Source of the DNA: Nitrospira_D sp019636945
GTDB taxonomy: Bacteria > Nitrospirota > Nitrospiria > Nitrospirales > Nitrospiraceae
DNA length: 64,000 nucleotides
Reading direction: 5' to 3'
NCBI RefSeq assembly: GCF_047338595.1
Contig: NZ_JBLFBO010000008.1
Location: 81,297-145,296, forward strand
Positions 26,037-35,402 of this stretch are shown piece by piece. Position numbers and translations under genes: made by a program. Position 1 is the stretch's first letter. Each line of letters begins with the position of its first letter. Below the pieces are notes generated by a model. The model was given only the letters and a program-made list of their open reading frames with translations. It had not been told where the DNA came from and ran no database searches.

Positions 26037-28013
26037 TCAGTTCAGTTGCACAAACTTACCTTGTTTTACTTGAAGAAGAAAGAGCGGTCGGTGCAGAGCA
26101 CCGTCAGGTCCGAATTCGGCCGGTCCCGTCAGTGTCGGGAGATTGCGTGAGGTCGCGAGGTACTCGTGCAGGGCGTCCCCGGTGATGGCTCCATGGCGAA
26201 TTCCGTCGATGGCAATTCTCGCGGCATCATAGCCCTGCATGGTGAAGAGTGAGGGAGGGGACTCAAAGCGTTTCTGGTGTCGTTGGACAAACTCCTGGAC
26301 ACCGGGATTGAGGCTATCGATGAAGAAGCCATCGACGAACGTCGCGCCGTCGACGGCACGATCTGCGGTGCGAGCAAAATCCTGGGAATTCCATCCGTTG
26401 GTGCCGAGAAGGGGAGCCTTGATATCATGGAAGGCCAGTTGGGCGGCGAGGAGGCCGATCTCTTTTGAGCGACTGGGGATGAAGATCGCATCGAAGCCTG
26501 GTGTGTAGAGGACTCGTTTTTCGTTTCGGCTCAGCGGTTTGCCCGTTGGATTGGTTACTTCGACGGGGACTGCCAACCCGTATTTTTTCAGGTCCTCGGC
26601 CTTGAGCCGCTGGATTTGGGGAGCAAAATTGGTGTCCCCCTCCTTAAAAGCTTCCATGGCGATAATTTCGCCGTCCAGCCGCCGCACATTTTGCGCAAAC
26701 AGGCGGGCTAACTCACGGCCATAGACGGTATCGGGATAGAGAATGCAGAACCGTCGATAGCCCTGTTCCTTGGCAGCGTAGGTTGCAATCCGTTCGGCCT
26801 GCATCCCATAGGTCAGTGCCGTACTGAACAGGTAATTGCCCATCCGCCGGACATTCGGGAGTGTGGCGGCCGGTGTGATTAACGGGATTCTGGTCTTTTG
26901 GGCCATTTCAGCCATGACCGGAAGATTCTTCGACAACATCGGACCGATGACGATAAGCGGACGATCCTCGTGGAGCAGCGTCGAAAGATCGTCCAGAAAG
27001 CCCTGCCGGTCGGCGTCATGGTCTTTGACGATCAGTCCAACGGGTGGTGACCCTGGCTGCTCACGAGCCCGTTCTACCGCCAGTTGAATGCCTTGAAGAA
27101 CATCCGTGGCGAAGGGGGACAGCGGTCCCGACAGTGGAAGGACGGCTGCAATGAGATATTGATTGGCTTTCAATTTCGTTTTGATGAGATCGAGGGACTC
27201 GTTGACTTTTGAGAGGGAGGGGTGGGCGGGAAACGCCGCAAGGAAATGCCGAGTTTCCCGCTCTGCTAAGTGGTCTTCACCTCGTCCGGTGTAATAGTCG
27301 ATCAGACGAAGTGAGGCGAGGTCACCGGGATATGAGCGAGGATAGGCCTCGCGTACGCGAATCAGGCCACGCTTATCCAGCTTGTCCGAGATGAACTGGC
27401 GGATTTGTTCACGTGTCTCGGTCATCTGTGCGTCTGAGCTGCCGACCATTCCTTCCAGCAAGGTGTGGATCGCTCGCACATAATCTTTCTTATTGGCCAG
27501 GATTTCGGCTGTCAGCTGCTGCACCTCACGCTTCGTGCTCTCGTCCTGTGTGGTAGTCCGAACTTGAGCCAACAACGGCAGAGCCAGATCAAAATTGCCC
27601 ATCGCTGCATGGGTGCGGGCCATCAAGAGCTTGCCCCTGTCTAGCAGGTCGGATTCAGGAAACTCCGTCTGGAGTTGGTTGAGAGAACGAAGGGCTTCCG
27701 GATAGTCTTTGATGCCGTAGAGGGCGGCACCGAGTAGTAAGTAGGTGTCGTCAAGGTGTTCAGGAGGAGGAGTCGTGGTTAAGAATCGACGGAGCACGGT
27801 CACCGCCGATTCGGACGCGCCCTTTTCAATCAACTGCTTGGCCTGGTTCAATACTGGTGGGATGGGAACGAGGGGTTTGGGGGACTCTGTCGTTCCTGGC
27901 AGTTCCGAGCGTGTGAGACCAAGGGCCTCACCGAGCGTAAATGTCCCGCTGATGGTGAGAACCAGCAACAGTCGAGCAGCGTTGAGCAGTAGGCGATGTG
28001 AATAGGCGAGCAT
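26037..28013 (-). CDS. Periplasmic protein with TPR region and ABC-type ligand-binding domain (LpoA-like)
   Basis: 658 residues. The ATG at 28013 gives a signal peptide (RLLLVLTISGTFTLGEALG); a TTG farther upstream is less likely. Residues about 50-270 form tetratricopeptide-like helices (DDTYLLLGAALYGIKDYPEA, AMGNFDLALPLLAQV). From about 290 on there is a type-I periplasmic ligand-binding fold (LIAAVLPLSGPLSPFATDV, then VIGPMLSKNLPVMAEMAQ). This arrangement resembles LpoA, the activator of penicillin-binding protein 1A, and also branched-chain amino-acid binding proteins. Either way it should be periplasmic. Eleven bases separate it from the site-2 protease. Confidence 0.82.
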   Translation of the reverse strand: MLAYSHRLLLNAARLLLVLTISGTFTLGEALGLTRSELPGTTESPKPLVPIPPVLNQAKQLIEKGASESAVTVLRRFLTTTPPPEHLDDTYLLLGAALYGIKDYPEALRSLNQLQTEFPESDLLDRGKLLMARTHAAMGNFDLALPLLAQVRTTTQDESTKREVQQLTAEILANKKDYVRAIHTLLEGMVGSSDAQMTETREQIRQFISDKLDKRGLIRVREAYPRSYPGDLASLRLIDYYTGRGEDHLAERETRHFLAAFPAHPSLSKVNESLDLIKTKLKANQYLIAAVLPLSGPLSPFATDVLQGIQLAVERAREQPGSPPVGLIVKDHDADRQGFLDDLSTLLHEDRPLIVIGPMLSKNLPVMAEMAQKTRIPLITPAATLPNVRRMGNYLFSTALTYGMQAERIATYAAKEQGYRRFCILYPDTVYGRELARLFAQNVRRLDGEIIAMEAFKEGDTNFAPQIQRLKAEDLKKYGLAVPVEVTNPTGKPLSRNEKRVLYTPGFDAIFIPSRSKEIGLLAAQLAFHDIKAPLLGTNGWNSQDFARTADRAVDGATFVDGFFIDSLNPGVQEFVQRHQKRFESPPSLFTMQGYDAARIAIDGIRHGAITGDALHEYLATSRNLPTLTGPAEFGPDGALHRPLFLLQVKQGKFVQLN

Positions 28014-28136
28014 TCCGTTGGGCCGATGGTAGGCCGTACGCAGACTAGTATCGGAAAGGCGGTGGCCTGTCAAGGAGAACTATAATGGGAGTGTCATTGT
28101 GCGGAATGCGCGAGTTGGCTATAGTTCGGTTACTTG

Positions 28137-29087
28137 ATGTCCACGACTGCCCCATCGACCGCGCTCCTCGACCCTCTGGTTGAACGATATCTCACACAAC
28201 TGAGAGTTGAGGGAGGGTTGGCCACGAATACGGTCGAGGCCTACCGGCGTGATCTGTTTCGATTGCAGCAACATTTGCTGATGCATCGACTGCGCATGAA
28301 CGATGTCGTCTCATCGCAGGTGATCCGATCGTTTTTGGCCGCTCTCAAACAGGAATCGCTTGCGGCCTCGTCGGTTGCCCGGATTCTTTCGGCCATGCGA
28401 GGTTGGTATCGATTCCTTGTGCGGGAACGTGTCTTGGAAGGGAGTCCTCTCCGTGAAGTTGCGGTGGCGCGCCGGCCTGTTCAATTGCCGAAGACGTTGA
28501 CGAGGCCTGAGGTGACCGCTCTGTTGGAGTTGCCAGTACGTGATCGGGTAGAGGATCAACGCGATCGGGTGATGGTGGAACTGTTGTATGCGTCAGGTCT
28601 TCGTGTCTCAGAACTCGTGGGGTTGACACTGTCTCACATGGATCTCAATCTCGGTTGCCTTCGGGTCGTGGGGAAAGGTACCAAGGAGCGCCTGGTCCCG
28701 ATGGGACAGACTGCGCAAGATCTGTTGCGTGAGTACCTTGATCACATTCGTCCGGTGCTTCTGAAGCGCCGCTCCACGCGAGTGTTGTTCGTCAGTCGCC
28801 GTGGGCAGGGGTTGACCAGACAAGCCTGTTGGAAGCTGCTTCTGCAGCGGGCACGACGCGCTGGGATTGCGAAGTCGATCTCGCCGCACATGCTGCGACA
28901 TTCGTTTGCCACGCACTTGCTGGAAGGGGGAGCCGATCTTCGAGCCGTTCAAACGATGCTGGGGCATGCCGATATTGCGACGACTCAGATTTACACGTAT
29001 GTAGAACGGAGCCGGCTGAAGCATGTTCATAAACGATTTTTCCCAAGACAGCTTATGCGACGAGGCTCGGGTGGAACAAAAGCCTGA
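28137..29087 (+). CDS. xerD: Tyrosine recombinase XerC/XerD
   Basis: 316 residues. The N-terminal SAM-like core-binding domain begins PLVERYLTQLRVEGGLATNT. The catalytic domain has the first Arg in YASGLRVSELVGL, the Lys in VGKGTKERLVP, His-x-x-Arg in HMLRHSFATHLLEGG, then LGHADIATTQIYTYV with the nucleophilic Tyr. Length and motifs match chromosome-dimer resolution recombinases; XerD-like rather than XerC-like is a best guess. ATG at 28137 rather than the TTG one codon upstream. No integron cassettes, attachment sites or phage genes accompany it, so it looks like the housekeeping copy. Confidence 0.92.
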   Translation: MSTTAPSTALLDPLVERYLTQLRVEGGLATNTVEAYRRDLFRLQQHLLMHRLRMNDVVSSQVIRSFLAALKQESLAASSVARILSAMRGWYRFLVRERVLEGSPLREVAVARRPVQLPKTLTRPEVTALLELPVRDRVEDQRDRVMVELLYASGLRVSELVGLTLSHMDLNLGCLRVVGKGTKERLVPMGQTAQDLLREYLDHIRPVLLKRRSTRVLFVSRRGQGLTRQACWKLLLQRARRAGIAKSISPHMLRHSFATHLLEGGADLRAVQTMLGHADIATTQIYTYVERSRLKHVHKRFFPRQLMRRGSGGTKA

Positions 29088-29148
29088 GGGTGAAGACTGT
29101 TGTCGTACGTATGGATGTGACGCGAGCGGTGAAAGAGATGGCTACTGG

Positions 29149-29177
29149 TTGACAAGGCAGTATGGACTTGATAGGCT
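29149..29177 (+). promoter_or_regulatory. Sigma-70-type promoter for the tRNA genes
   Basis: TTGACA (29149-29154), 17-base spacer, TAGGCT (29172-29177). It ends 23 bases before the tRNA-Val gene, a normal distance for a stable-RNA promoter. Confidence 0.6.
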
Positions 29178-29200
29178 CCGCGGAGCTTGCTAAGGAAATT

Positions 29201-29276
29201 GGGCGGATAGCTCAGTTGGGAGAGCGCTGCCCTTACAAGGCAGAGGTCACAGGTTCAATCCCTGTTCCGCCTACCA
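29201..29276 (+). tRNA. tRNA-Val (anticodon UAC)
   Basis: A 76-base cloverleaf. The acceptor arms GGGCGGA and TCCGCCT pair (one G-U). The D-arm is AGCTCAGTTGGGAGAGC. The anticodon stem CTGCC/GGCAG holds the loop CTTACAA, giving anticodon TAC. The T-arm is CACAGGTTCAATCCCTGT(T). A73 is followed by an encoded CCA at 29274-29276. Confidence 0.97.
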
Positions 29277-29411
29277 AATGGAGTATTGTGGTAAGGCGCG
29301 GCAGGGAGAGTGCTTTTGTACGGAGGGTTTGTTCCTCAGCTCGGGGCTTGATCGGCGACCAAACTGAGAGCGTCTTGTCATTTTCAATCTTCCGCCATAG
29401 CTAGATTTTGC

Positions 29412-29489
29412 GGGGCCGTCGTTCAGCCTGGTTAGGACGCCAGATTGTCAATCTGGAGGTCGCGGGTTCAAATCCCGTCGGCCCCGCCA
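29412..29489 (+). tRNA. tRNA-Asp (anticodon GUC)
   Basis: A 78-base cloverleaf. The acceptor arms GGGGCCG and CGGCCCC pair perfectly. The anticodon stem CCAGA/TCTGG encloses TTGTCAA, giving anticodon GTC. The T-loop is GGGTTCAAATCCC. G73 is followed by encoded CCA at 29487-29489. It lies 135 bases after tRNA-Val, probably in the same transcript. A short T-run follows. Confidence 0.97.
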
Positions 29490-29562
29490 TTTTTCCCCAG
29501 TGTTTGGTACAATCCACGTTGCACAGAGCGACTGAAATCTAAGGAGGCACGTCGAGACTCGT

Positions 29563-30264
29563 ATGTTTCAAGCTGGCCCACTGGGAGTCATCATGTCGTT
29601 GGGGATCGTCTCCAAAGTGGTCCTCTTGCTACTGTTAGGGTTTTCCATCATTTCCTGGGCGGTTATTTTCTATAAGTGGGCGAGCTTTCGTGCGGCCGAC
29701 GAGAAAGACCGCCGTTTTATGGCGGTGCTCTTGCGAGCGAGAGATGTCGAAGAGGTCACGCGGCAGGTGCAACAAACTACCGGAAGTCCCTGCGCAAAGA
29801 TTTTTCATACCGTCGTCCAGCGGATCGGCTACATCCCTACGGAGATGAAGGAGAACGGCGCGCTCGCCTTTGATCGGCATGTGATGGAGCGGACGGCCGC
29901 CCATATCGCGCAGAGTCAAATCGCCAAGTTGGAGTCTTTTCTTCCGTTTCTTGCTACGACTGGGAATATCAGCCCGTTCGTAGGGTTGTTGGGGACCGTG
30001 ATGGGGATCATCGATTCGTTTCGGGAAATCGGCGCCCAGGGCACGGCCAGTATTGCGGCTGTGGCCCCCGGAGTGTCCGAAGCCTTGATCGCCACCGCTG
30101 CCGGGTTATTTGCGGCGATCCCCGCAGTCATTGCTTACAATTACTTCCTGACGCGCATCAGGCGTACTGCCTTGCAGATGGATTCCGTCGTGGTGGAGCT
30201 TCTGGCTCTGATCCCACCGCAGACCAAGTCCGCCGATCCGGTTGCCGTCGGAGCCAAGGGATGA
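29563..30264 (+). CDS. tolQ: TolQ, inner-membrane proton-channel subunit
   Basis: 233 residues of the MotA/TolQ/ExbB family. The first membrane helix (VVLLLLLGFSIISWAVIFYKW) is followed by a long cytoplasmic loop. The other two helices are FLPFLATTGNISPFVGLLGTVMGII and ATAAGLFAAIPAVIAYNYF, including the family hallmark PFVGLLGTVMGI. With TolR it forms the proton-driven motor that energises TolA. It heads a tolQ-tolR-tolA-tolB-pal run, which is why TolQ is preferred over ExbB. The ATG at 29563 gives the expected N-terminal length, although AAGGAGG is 15 bases away; an ATG at 29593 is a weaker alternative. Confidence 0.93.
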   Translation: MFQAGPLGVIMSLGIVSKVVLLLLLGFSIISWAVIFYKWASFRAADEKDRRFMAVLLRARDVEEVTRQVQQTTGSPCAKIFHTVVQRIGYIPTEMKENGALAFDRHVMERTAAHIAQSQIAKLESFLPFLATTGNISPFVGLLGTVMGIIDSFREIGAQGTASIAAVAPGVSEALIATAAGLFAAIPAVIAYNYFLTRIRRTALQMDSVVVELLALIPPQTKSADPVAVGAKG

Positions 30265-30707
30265 TTTTCGAGACACGGCAGCGTCGGTTCTTGGCCGAAA
30301 TCAATGTGATTCCGCTGGTCGATGTGGTTTTGGTGTTATTAGTCATCTTCATGGTGACCGCGCCGATGCTGTATCGTGGAATGGACATCAAGTTGCCGAC
30401 TTCCGCCTCGAACACCATCAAACCTGAAATTCGAGCCGTGTTGACGATCGAAAAAGATCAGCGACTGTATCTCGACAAAGATCAAGTCAGCGTGGCTCAA
30501 CTCGAGCGAAAGTTACATCTCCTGAAGCAAGAACACGCGGATGTCTCCTTGTATTTGCGTGCCGATCGTGATGTGCCGTATGGGGTCGTGGTTCAGGTTA
30601 TGGATGGAGTCAAAAAGGCCGGGATTGAAAAACTCGGCATGGTGACCGATCCCACAACCGGACCTGAGCGGATCACGGAGGCGACGTCTCCTCCACCTAA
30701 CCAGTAG
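30261..30707 (+). CDS. tolR: TolR, proton-channel partner
   Basis: 148 residues of the ExbD/TolR family. The conserved N-terminal INVIPLVDVVLVLLVIFMVTAPM contains the single membrane helix with the aspartate essential for proton flow. The periplasmic domain carries SLYLRADRDVPYGVVVQVMDGVKKAGI, typical of the family. Its ATG overlaps the stop of tolQ by four bases, indicating translational coupling. Confidence 0.94.
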   Translation: MIFETRQRRFLAEINVIPLVDVVLVLLVIFMVTAPMLYRGMDIKLPTSASNTIKPEIRAVLTIEKDQRLYLDKDQVSVAQLERKLHLLKQEHADVSLYLRADRDVPYGVVVQVMDGVKKAGIEKLGMVTDPTTGPERITEATSPPPNQ

Positions 30708-30721
30708 GATTAAGGTTCACG

Positions 30722-31816
30722 GTGCAGGCTTGGACATCAGCCGGTATGATATCGGATGATGAGTGGCAGGCGAAGCTGGCTCGCCGCCTGAGCCGTGCCC
30801 TGTTTGTTTCCCTTGTGTTGCATCTCGGGATTTTGGCGATCGTGGCGTGGATTCGCTTGCCGCGTCATGGTGAACGACCGCTTGCGTCCATTGAGATTTC
30901 GCTGGCCAGTCTCCCGGCGCCTCAGGTGAAAACCCTTGAGCCTCAAAAGAGCCAACCGATTTCGAAAGAGAAAGACCTAGAACGTCCGAAGCCAGTGCCG
31001 CAGCATAAGTCTGTCGATTCGCCAAAACCTGTCGAGCGTACCACGACGATCGCGCCACCCAAGGCCGTTCCCGTTCCAAGGCCGGTACCTGTCCCGTCTT
31101 CGTCTGCTTCCTCCACGCCGGTTTCTCCTCCTGTCACTCGGGCGAAATCGTCGAATGATATGATGAGCGAGATCATGAAGGGCATCGAGTTGCCGCCGGA
31201 TGCTCCGAAGCGCGGAGACATCAGTCCTGAGGAGAAGCCCAGGGCGACGTCGGCTATGAAGCTGCCTGATGTGCCGGTCGTCTCGGATACGAGAGATCTC
31301 ACGGGGAAGCCTGTGGCCCAGAAATCGTCTTCCTCCCTGACAGAAGATCTTGCAAAAGACTTGGACGAAGAGCTCAAGAAGATTAATAAACTGGAAGTGC
31401 CCAAAGCCGTGGCTTCGGTCGATATTCCCTCAAAACCTGCCTCCCAGCCGGCTCCTCAGGTTGAGGCAAAAGTGCCGAGCGTCAAGGCCGTCGACACGAC
31501 GCTGAAGGTTCCAGGAATGGCTCCTGGGTCGAATGCCTATCTTGCGTTGGTCCGACAACGCATCAGCAATAGCTGGAGTGCTCCGCCTCTGGACCTGACC
31601 AACCAGGTGTATGTGGTAATCGTCCAATTCAGACTTCATCGGGACGGGAAAGTCACGGGTGTATCCATCGAACAATCGTCTGGGAATGACTATTATGATC
31701 TGGCGGGAAAGCGGGCGGTTCTGAGCGCAAATCCTCTGCCTGTCTTCCCGGCCGATATTTCCGATTCATACTTTGATGCCCACTTCACCTTTACCGTGGG
31801 CGAGCCTCAAGGATAA
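30722..31816 (+). CDS. tolA: TolA-like periplasm-spanning protein
   Basis: 364 residues. A single N-terminal helix (LSRALFVSLVLHLGILAIVAWI) anchors it. Residues about 60-250 are Pro-, Lys- and Ser-rich and span the periplasm. The C-terminal 100 residues form a TonB/TolA-type domain (ISNSWSAPPLDLTNQVYVV, then QFRLHRDGKVTGVSIEQSSG). The central region lacks the long alanine-rich helix of Enterobacterial TolA, so it looks intermediate between TonB and TolA; the position between tolR and tolB points to TolA. The start could be the GTG at 30722 or the ATG at 30746. Confidence 0.87.
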   Translation: MQAWTSAGMISDDEWQAKLARRLSRALFVSLVLHLGILAIVAWIRLPRHGERPLASIEISLASLPAPQVKTLEPQKSQPISKEKDLERPKPVPQHKSVDSPKPVERTTTIAPPKAVPVPRPVPVPSSSASSTPVSPPVTRAKSSNDMMSEIMKGIELPPDAPKRGDISPEEKPRATSAMKLPDVPVVSDTRDLTGKPVAQKSSSSLTEDLAKDLDEELKKINKLEVPKAVASVDIPSKPASQPAPQVEAKVPSVKAVDTTLKVPGMAPGSNAYLALVRQRISNSWSAPPLDLTNQVYVVIVQFRLHRDGKVTGVSIEQSSGNDYYDLAGKRAVLSANPLPVFPADISDSYFDAHFTFTVGEPQG

Positions 31817-31819
31817 ATT

Positions 31820-33160
31820 ATGACGTTACGAGCGCTTGTGATTGCCGGTTTCTGTGCCCTGGTCGGCCTGGTGTGGATCATCGAATCCGGTGCTGCCGAC
31901 GTGTTTCTTGAAGCGGCGAGGCCAGATTTTCAAAAAATTCCATTGGCGATTGCCGGAATTGAGAATCTGGGTGGGACGGAATCGCCGGAAGGGCGCGTGA
32001 AGCTCGGTAGCCGCATTGAGGAGGTGCTCAAGACGGATGTCCGTCGCTCCTTGGTGTTTGCTCTCGTTGATGTGAATGGTCTCGGTATTAAGGCTGGACA
32101 ACTCGGAGCTGAGCCGGATCCATCCTTCAAGCACGCGGTTGAGAATGGCGTGTCGGTGGTGGTGTGGGGACGAGCTGGTATCAAGAGTGGGAATAAAGAT
32201 TCCGATGTGAATATGGACGGCTATGTCTACGATGCGGGGAATAACGAGGTGGTTGGGGGGAAACGCTATGTCGGCTCGACATCGGTGGTCCGACTGATGG
32301 CCCATCGATTTGCCGATGAGCTGGTGTTTCGGTATACCGGAGAACCGGGGATCGCTCGGACAAAAATCGCCTATGTGTCTGAGTTGGGTTCGGCGCGCGA
32401 GTTATTCATCATGGACTATGACGGCTACGACCCGCGGCAACTGACGGCCGACGGATTTTTGAATTTGATGCCGCGCTGGTCTCCTGATCGTCGATTTTTG
32501 GTCTTTACGACCTACCGCAATCGGAATACGCAAGATATCGATCTCCTTGAGCTCGCGACTGGAAAACGCTGGACTCTGGTCTCGCAGGGCGGACTGAACA
32601 TCACGCCGGCACTCTCTCCGGACGGGAATTTTCTCGCGTATTCGTCCAGCTCCGAGGGGAATGCGGAACTCTATCGCATGGATACCCACACCAAGGCGGT
32701 GCAACGGTTGACGACCAATGCCGGCGGAGATCTCTCCCCTTCCTGGGCACCGTCTGGCCGCGAGTTGGCCTTTACCTCCGACCGAAGCGGCGGACCGCAA
32801 GTGTTTCTCATCAGCGCGGATGGATCCAATGTGCGCCGATTGACCTTTGAGGGAGATTATAATGCCGCTCCCGCCTGGTCTCCTCGAGGGAATTGGATCG
32901 CGTACGTGTGCCGGACTCCACGGAAAGAGTACAAGCTCTGTCTCATCACGCCCGATGGGCAGAAGCGCGTGCAGTTGACGACCGGGCCGGGGGTGGATGA
33001 TTCCCCTTCGTGGTCCCCCGATGGACGGCACATTGTGTTTAGTTCCACGGCGGACGGGAAGAGCCATATCTATATGATTAATACGGACGGGAAGGACTTG
33101 GAACGAATTACCTTTACGGGGACTCACAATAGCGCACCGACGTGGTCTCCCGCCTCGTGA
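31820..33160 (+). CDS. tolB: TolB, periplasmic beta-propeller protein
   Basis: 446 residues. It has an N-terminal signal sequence, the TolB N-domain (about 40-160), then a six-bladed propeller made of WD40-like blades. The repeated pattern is LTxxxxxxxxPxWSPDG: LMPRWSPDRRFLVFTTY, ITPALSPDGNFLAYSS, LSPSWAPSGRELAFTS, NAAPAWSPRGNWIAYV, DDSPSWSPDGRHIVFSS, NSAPTWSPAS. TolB links TolA, Pal and outer-membrane proteins during envelope constriction. It starts three bases after tolA. Confidence 0.96.
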   Translation: MTLRALVIAGFCALVGLVWIIESGAADVFLEAARPDFQKIPLAIAGIENLGGTESPEGRVKLGSRIEEVLKTDVRRSLVFALVDVNGLGIKAGQLGAEPDPSFKHAVENGVSVVVWGRAGIKSGNKDSDVNMDGYVYDAGNNEVVGGKRYVGSTSVVRLMAHRFADELVFRYTGEPGIARTKIAYVSELGSARELFIMDYDGYDPRQLTADGFLNLMPRWSPDRRFLVFTTYRNRNTQDIDLLELATGKRWTLVSQGGLNITPALSPDGNFLAYSSSSEGNAELYRMDTHTKAVQRLTTNAGGDLSPSWAPSGRELAFTSDRSGGPQVFLISADGSNVRRLTFEGDYNAAPAWSPRGNWIAYVCRTPRKEYKLCLITPDGQKRVQLTTGPGVDDSPSWSPDGRHIVFSSTADGKSHIYMINTDGKDLERITFTGTHNSAPTWSPAS

Positions 33161-33175
33161 TTTTTGTGCAAGGCA

Positions 33176-33204
33176 TTGACGAGAATCGTCCTCCACGGTA
33201 TGAA
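33176..33204 (+). promoter_or_regulatory. Possible promoter upstream of pal
   Basis: TTGACG (33176-33181), 17-base spacer, TATGAA (33199-33204), 36 bases before the pal start. It would allow pal and the cpoB genes to be transcribed apart from tolQRAB. Confidence 0.45.
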
Positions 33205-33239
33205 AAGAAAGAACACCTGATGAGAAGGGAATCGACTCG

Positions 33240-33944
33240 ATGAAGACATTAGTAGTCACCCCCCTGCCAGTGATTCTTGGCGTGCTCCTTCTGCTGAGTC
33301 CGGCTTGCTCGAGGAAGGCGGTTCAATCGGGAGGAGACACACGTGCGTTACAGGAAGAAATGGCACGAGGAGGGGCAAAAGGTGGGGCAAGTTCAAGCTT
33401 TCCCGACACATCGTTGTCCGGGAAGGATGAGACGAGTAGTCTGCGCGGATTCGATCGGAACCCCTTAGAAGAACGACTCGGAGGCGGTGGTCACAACGGA
33501 AATGGAACGGTGACTCCGGGCAACACGCTGATGGCCAAGTCCGATCCTGGCGGTGCTGCACGCCAGCTCGCTGAAATACGTGCAGAGCAGACGGCATCGG
33601 CGGCGGCCGGCTTGCGGGACGTATTTTTTGCCTATGATAGTTTTTCTATCACCGACGAAGGGCGCCACGCGCTCGCGAACGATGCGGAGTGGATCAAATC
33701 AAATCCGCAGGCTCAGCTGAAGATCGAAGGACATTGTGACGAACGAGGCACCTCCGCATATAACTTGGTGCTAGGAGAGAAGCGGGCGAAAGCCGTTCGG
33801 AACTACCTCGTTGAGTTGGGGGTGGTTCCCCAGCACCTCTCGGTCGTCTCGTATGGAAAAGAACGGCCGTTTTGCACAGAACATGGGGAGCACTGCTACT
33901 CGATGAATCGTCGAGGGCATCTTGTCGTGAAGGTGGGGAAATAG
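33240..33944 (+). CDS. pal: Pal, peptidoglycan-associated lipoprotein
   Basis: 234 residues. The signal sequence ends in a lipobox (LLLLSPAC, Cys at about residue 21), so the mature protein is anchored in the outer membrane. A long Gly/Ser-rich linker (about 30-115) follows. The C-terminal OmpA-like domain carries the peptidoglycan-binding segment LKIEGHCDERGTSAYNLVLG and GEKRAKAVRNYLVELG. The linker is longer than in E. coli Pal (173 residues in total). Confidence 0.95.
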   Translation: MKTLVVTPLPVILGVLLLLSPACSRKAVQSGGDTRALQEEMARGGAKGGASSSFPDTSLSGKDETSSLRGFDRNPLEERLGGGGHNGNGTVTPGNTLMAKSDPGGAARQLAEIRAEQTASAAAGLRDVFFAYDSFSITDEGRHALANDAEWIKSNPQAQLKIEGHCDERGTSAYNLVLGEKRAKAVRNYLVELGVVPQHLSVVSYGKERPFCTEHGEHCYSMNRRGHLVVKVGK

Positions 33945-34010
33945 TGCGTGTGGGACACGCTGTTGGCAGGAGCGTATCCTCGTTGTAGTCGGTCCACTGG
34001 AGTGCAAGGC

Positions 34011-35399
34011 ATGAAGTCTCAACTGCGAACCACGCATGGCGTGCTACTGGGTTTGGCTGTAGGCGGGCTCTTTTTGCCGGGTTGTGTCGCACAGCAGTCC
34101 GACTTGAAAAAAACTGAAAAAGACTTCAAACAGACCAGTGCCAAGCAGACTCAAGAAATTACGACACTACGCGAGTATGAAATTCCCCAGTTACGCGGAG
34201 AACTGGAGAAGGCGCTGCATCTGACCAAAGACCTTCAGGCCAGGCAGGAAGATCTTAAATACCGGTCGGCGCAGGCGGAGCAGCAGACTAAGAAACTTGA
34301 GCAGTTGGCGGCGAAGTTGGAAACCGACGGTAGTACTCGCTATCTGTGGATGCAGAAGAGCTTTGAGACTCAGGATGCGAAGGTATCGGCAAGGCTGGAC
34401 GATCTGGCAAAGGCGATGGAATCACTCAAGAAAGAAGTCATCGATGTCGTGCAACGCACGAATGAGGGATTGGCAAAGCGTGTTGATGCCAAGTTGGAGG
34501 GGCACCAAAAGGAGCTGACCGAGCACCAGAATAGGATCGAGCAGGTTTCTCAAAAGTTTACGCAGTTTAATCAGGCGTTGTCAGGGTTTCGAGAAGCGCT
34601 GACCGGTCTGAATGATCGTGTCGGTGAAGGAGAGCATGCTTCAAAGAACCTTGCGGCAAAGATCGATGCGGACTCAAAAACTGCGGCGACGCATGCGGAA
34701 GATGTGAATCGGAGCGTGGTCTCCATCACCAAGGCACTTGAAGCCGTCGGCAAAAAAGTCACGGCTCGACTCGACGAGCAAGATGGCCGCATTGATGCCC
34801 TGGTGAAGACGATTGAGCAGGTGTCGCATAAGCCAGTGTCATTGCAGCAGGCAACTAAGTCTTCCCAGCATTCGTCGTTGGGACCGAATGAGACGGCGCT
34901 GGAAGGAGGAGATGCATCAAGAGTGTCTGCCGGGCAGGACACATCAGGTAGCGCGACGACGATTGTGCCTCCTCAAGAATCAGCCAAGTCGGAACTTCCT
35001 CAGGTTACATCCGATCCCCCTGATCGAGTTCGCTATGAACGGTTATTGGCTTTGTTTCGAGAGGGGGATTTGGAAGGAGCCAAGCAGGGATTTGCCTCAT
35101 TTCTGGACGAGTTTCCCAATTCGAACCTTGCGCCCAACGCGCGCTTTTGGTTGGGGGAGTCCTATTTTCGCAAGAATGATTTTCAGAAAGCGATTGATGC
35201 GTACGATAAGGTAGAGGTCGATTATCCGAGTAGTGAAAAGGTGCCGTCGGCCATTCTGAAGAAAGGGTACGCGTATCTGGCCATGAAGGACAAGAAACGA
35301 GCTTCATCGGCCTTCAAACAGGTTGTCACGCTCTACCCCAAGAGTGTCGAAGCAGGGAAGGCATCCGACAAGTTGGGTCAACTGAAGGAGGTGCGGTAA
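34011..35399 (+). CDS. CpoB/YbgF-like lipoprotein with long coiled coil
   Basis: 462 residues from the ATG at 34011, which begins a clear lipoprotein signal (GLAVGGLFLPGCVAQQ). Residues about 35-290 are a very long coiled coil (EQQTKKLEQLAAKLE and similar). The C-terminal 120 residues are TPR units of the YbgF type (LAPNARFWLGESYFRKNDF, then YPSSEKVPSAILKKGYAYL). CpoB coordinates peptidoglycan synthesis with Tol-driven outer-membrane constriction. This copy has an unusually extended coiled-coil part and is followed, three bases on, by a shorter paralogue. Confidence 0.85.
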   Translation: MKSQLRTTHGVLLGLAVGGLFLPGCVAQQSDLKKTEKDFKQTSAKQTQEITTLREYEIPQLRGELEKALHLTKDLQARQEDLKYRSAQAEQQTKKLEQLAAKLETDGSTRYLWMQKSFETQDAKVSARLDDLAKAMESLKKEVIDVVQRTNEGLAKRVDAKLEGHQKELTEHQNRIEQVSQKFTQFNQALSGFREALTGLNDRVGEGEHASKNLAAKIDADSKTAATHAEDVNRSVVSITKALEAVGKKVTARLDEQDGRIDALVKTIEQVSHKPVSLQQATKSSQHSSLGPNETALEGGDASRVSAGQDTSGSATTIVPPQESAKSELPQVTSDPPDRVRYERLLALFREGDLEGAKQGFASFLDEFPNSNLAPNARFWLGESYFRKNDFQKAIDAYDKVEVDYPSSEKVPSAILKKGYAYLAMKDKKRASSAFKQVVTLYPKSVEAGKASDKLGQLKEVR

Positions 35400-35402
35400 A
35401 GC

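Noticed and set aside
26037..28013. Simple amino-acid ABC transporter binding protein
   Set aside because: The N-terminal TPR region and the lack of adjacent permease or ATPase genes fit an LpoA-like protein better.
28137..29087. Integrase of a mobile element beside two tRNA genes
   Set aside because: Sequence is of the XerC/D housekeeping type, both tRNAs are intact without a duplicated 3' end, and no phage or integron genes follow.
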